This document shows, in pieces, positions 61,857-64,000 of a stretch of 64,000 nucleotides of DNA. Origin of the DNA: Methanohalobium evestigatum Z-7303 (GTDB lineage: Archaea; Halobacteriota; Methanosarcinia; Methanosarcinales; Methanosarcinaceae). The DNA lies in assembly GCF_000196655.1 (NCBI RefSeq), contig NC_014253.1:124001-188000 (forward strand), read 5' to 3'. Positions within the stretch are counted from its first letter, which is position 1; every line of letters starts with the position of its first letter. A model generated the notes under the pieces. The model did not search any database and was not told the DNA's origin. It saw only the letters and a program-made list of their open reading frames with translations. Made by a program: the position numbers and the translations under genes.

Positions 61857-63161
61857 TTATTCGTTGCCCAGTTTTTTGTTAAAATATTTATCATAAGCTG
61901 ACATATCAAAGTGTCCGTGTCCACTTAGATTGAAAAGAATGGTTTTTTCTTCACCGGTTTCTCTGCATTTTGTTGCTTCATCCATCGCACATTTTATGGC
62001 ATGAGATGATTCAGGTGCTGGCACAATACCTTCGGTTCTGGCAAATTTAACAGCAGAATCAAAAATCTCAACCTGGTGGTAGTTTCTGCCTTTCATCAAT
62101 CCGTCGTCATATAATCTGCTTATTATTGGTGAACATCCATGATACCTAAGTCCCCCCGAGTGAATGGACGGGGGTACAAAATCATGCCCCAGTGTGTACA
62201 TTTTAAGCAGTGGAGTCATCATTGCAGTATCTCCTGAATCGTATTTAAAGCTCCCTTCTGTAAGAGTGGGGCAGGCAGATGGTTCAACACCTATTATTTC
62301 TGGGTCATGTTTTTTGTTTATCTTATCCTTTATATACGGAAAACTGATTCCCGCAAGGTTACTGCCTCCGCCACAACATCCTATGACAATATCTGGGTAT
62401 TCATCAACTTTTTCTAACTGTTTCTGTGATTCAAGACCTATAACTGTTTGGTGTAGCATTACGTGATTTAAAACACTTCCAAGAGCGTATTTTGTATTAT
62501 CGTTCTCTGATGCATCTTCAATGGCTTCACTGATGGCAATGCCAAGACTTCCTGTTGTGTCAGGATATTGTTCGAGGAATTGTTGTCCAAATTTAGTTTC
62601 TTTACTGGGTGATGGAATAACAGTGGCTCCCCAGAGGTTGATTAAGGATTTTCTGAAGGGTTTTTGTTCAAAACTGGAGCGTACCATGTAAACCTTACAT
62701 TCCAAGTCAAAATAGTTGCAGGCAAGTGATAGTGCACTACCCCATTGTCCTGCACCGGTTTCGGTAGTTACCCTTTCATTACCTTCTTTCATGTTGTAGT
62801 ATACCTGTGCAATCGAGGTGTTGGGTTTGTGACTGCCTGCAGGGCTTACTCCTTCATTTTTGTAATAGATTTTTGCAGGGGTATCCAGCAATTCTTCAAG
62901 TCTATGGGCGCGGTGAAGTGGTGAAGGTCTCCATAACTTGTAGATATCGCGAATTTCTTCAGGAATATCTATATAATTGTCAGAAGACATCTCCTGCTCA
63001 ATTAATGATTTTGGAAATATTGATTCCAGTTCTTCTGGTTTTATTGGTTCTTTTGTTTCAGGGTTAAGTGGTGGTTCAACAGGAGTAGGAAGATCTGGCA
63101 ATATATTGTACCACTGCTTTGGCATTTCATTTTCATCAAGTAAAATTTTTGTTTGTTCCAT
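61857..63161 (-). CDS. trpB: Tryptophan synthase beta chain, TrpB2 type
   Basis: 434 residues from ATG 63161 (an in-frame GTG three codons earlier is possible). The long TrpB2 N-terminus ([20 protein letters not shown]), GSHKPNTS with the PLP lysine, TETGAGQWG, the glycine-rich [11 protein letters not shown] and the C-terminal LSGHGHFD are all present. TrpB2 makes tryptophan from indole and serine, often without a TrpA partner. No trpA is adjacent. It stands between gpgS and thiDN, same strand. A short GGC-GAAA-GCC hairpin follows its stop. Confidence 0.9.
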   Translation of the reverse strand: MEQTKILLDENEMPKQWYNILPDLPTPVEPPLNPETKEPIKPEELESIFPKSLIEQEMSSDNYIDIPEEIRDIYKLWRPSPLHRAHRLEELLDTPAKIYYKNEGVSPAGSHKPNTSIAQVYYNMKEGNERVTTETGAGQWGSALSLACNYFDLECKVYMVRSSFEQKPFRKSLINLWGATVIPSPSKETKFGQQFLEQYPDTTGSLGIAISEAIEDASENDNTKYALGSVLNHVMLHQTVIGLESQKQLEKVDEYPDIVIGCCGGGSNLAGISFPYIKDKINKKHDPEIIGVEPSACPTLTEGSFKYDSGDTAMMTPLLKMYTLGHDFVPPSIHSGGLRYHGCSPIISRLYDDGLMKGRNYHQVEIFDSAVKFARTEGIVPAPESSHAIKCAMDEATKCRETGEEKTILFNLSGHGHFDMSAYDKYFNKKLGNE

Positions 63162-63243
63162 AGCAATCACTTATAATCCATTATTGTAAATATTAGTACA
63201 TTAGTGTAGTTGATTTATTATAAATCCATTTTGTTAATCGGTT

Positions 63244-64000
63244 TTAAACGCATTTTTCCGCAATTTTGATGGCTTTGTTAACAACATCTACTGCTGATTT
63301 GCCCAGTAAACGAACCATGGGTTCTTTACCAATACCACCTTTATCATATATTGCGTCAGGTACGGTGCCATAAGTACTTATTGCAAATGTAACTCCCCAA
63401 TCCATTGTGCTGGTTTCTTCCGGCTCATCAGCACGGTTGAATGACGAAATATCATATCCAATCTCGTTGCAAATGTCCAATATCCTTGGAGTATATTTAA
63501 TATTGATAGCAGACTTTATTTCAGGGTTGAATTTCATAGCCGCAAGAACAATCCTTGCAACATGACTGCTTGCTCCAAAATCAATAGATCCGACTGGTTT
63601 TGGATATTTTTTTAGATGTACAATTCGTCCCTCTACAGCAGCAACATCTGATATTTCTGATGCATTTGGAATCGCCATTGCTATATTGCTTCCCACTTCA
63701 GGTATCAGATTTGTAAACGCTTGGTTATTCTGTAACAGGTCCAGTGCATCCATTGAATTCTGGATAACTTTGTAGCGTTCAGAGTTGTCATGCAAATCTG
63801 CTAACTGGTTTACCGGATTAACTCCATTTCCTATATGAAGACTTTCTTTTATGGCGTTTTCAACAAACTGTTTTGCATATTTTGCAGCATCTTCAAGGCT
63901 GAAACCTTTATTTAGGTAAGATACAATTGCTGATGAGTAGGTACATCCTGAACCATGGGTACCTCCTTCAACAAATGAACCGTATATTACTGTAAAATCA
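63244..64000 (-). CDS. thiDN: Bifunctional HMP-P kinase / thiamine-phosphate synthase, ThiD-ThiN (5' end beyond window)
   Basis: The C-terminal about 250 residues are inside; the gene runs off the right edge. The first part is the end of a ThiD kinase, including the GTHGSGCTYSSAI anion-hole loop near 63950. From about 63790 on, the ThiN domain follows (MAIPNASEISDVAAVEGRI, PVGSIDFGASSHVARIV, MVRLLG). ThiN replaces bacterial ThiE in archaea, joining the pyrimidine and thiazole halves of thiamine. Same strand as trpB, about 80 bases apart. Confidence 0.88.
   Translation of the reverse strand, partial: DFTVIYGSFVEGGTHGSGCTYSSAIVSYLNKGFSLEDAAKYAKQFVENAIKESLHIGNGVNPVNQLADLHDNSERYKVIQNSMDALDLLQNNQAFTNLIPEVGSNIAMAIPNASEISDVAAVEGRIVHLKKYPKPVGSIDFGASSHVARIVLAAMKFNPEIKSAINIKYTPRILDICNEIGYDISSFNRADEPEETSTMDWGVTFAISTYGTVPDAIYDKGGIGKEPMVRLLGKSAVDVVNKAIKIAEKCV

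Overview
The window reads as archaeal chromosome from a methylotrophic methanogen of the Methanosarcinaceae type. The evidence is a proteasome-activating nucleotidase, archaeal MBF1, Hel308, DUF166/DUF99/DUF1699 proteins, TrpB2, a ThiD-ThiN fusion, archaeal TATA boxes and an AT-rich genome. A glucosyl-3-phosphoglycerate synthase (gpgS) and its phosphatase (gpgP) point to glucosylglycerate as an osmolyte, so a halophilic or halotolerant relative of Methanococcoides or Methanohalobium is likely. I cannot fix the genus. No rRNA or tRNA gene was found.

Layout. Bases 1-17,500 are ordinary chromosome: proC (partial), aMBF1, PAN, small zinc proteins, glmM, a GNAT enzyme, DUF166, a nucleoside deoxyribosyltransferase, a disulfide oxidoreductase, a DUF318 permease, a HyuA-type protein, a DegT-family protein that has lost its PLP lysine, and a compact cluster of GH15-like protein, conserved protein, gpgP and MscS channel. 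Bases 17,500-56,350 are an accessory island opening with a tyrosine recombinase. Bases 56,350-64,000 return to chromosome: hel308, hisD, DUF1699, gpgS, trpB2, thiDN (partial).

The island is mostly genome-conflict material: a Cas4/Dna2-like nuclease-helicase (20.9-24.7 kb); a co-directional cluster of zinc/winged-helix protein, AAA+ ATPase, duplicated-domain protein, SMC-related ATPase, zinc protein and PAPS-reductase/ferredoxin protein (25.0-31.5 kb); a two-HKD PLD-like protein; an Mrr-like nuclease; an IS630 element; a MITE; a two-repeat CRISPR relic; a GIY-YIG protein; a BcgI-like restriction-modification pair; an IS5-family element with a second right end; two class II glutamine amidotransferase paralogues (one frameshifted); and a methylase-like protein lacking its catalytic motifs, with a half-size specificity subunit and a PP2C phosphatase.

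Main observations. (1) The 25.0-31.5 kb cluster is the best candidate for an undescribed system, possibly sulfur- or nucleotide-chemistry-based defence. (2) Two otherwise intact reading frames, the PP2C phosphatase and a gene at 19.8-20.6 kb, are interrupted only by an in-frame TAG, while no other convincing gene in the window stops at TAG. In this lineage that suggests pyrrolysine decoding, though decay is not excluded. (3) Bases 36,989-37,273 fold into tandem hairpins, two with different stems but the same apical loop, suggesting a structured RNA. (4) The IS5-family element is flanked by a perfect 8-bp target duplication only when a distal second right end is used, so it appears to have carried about 580 bp of passenger DNA.
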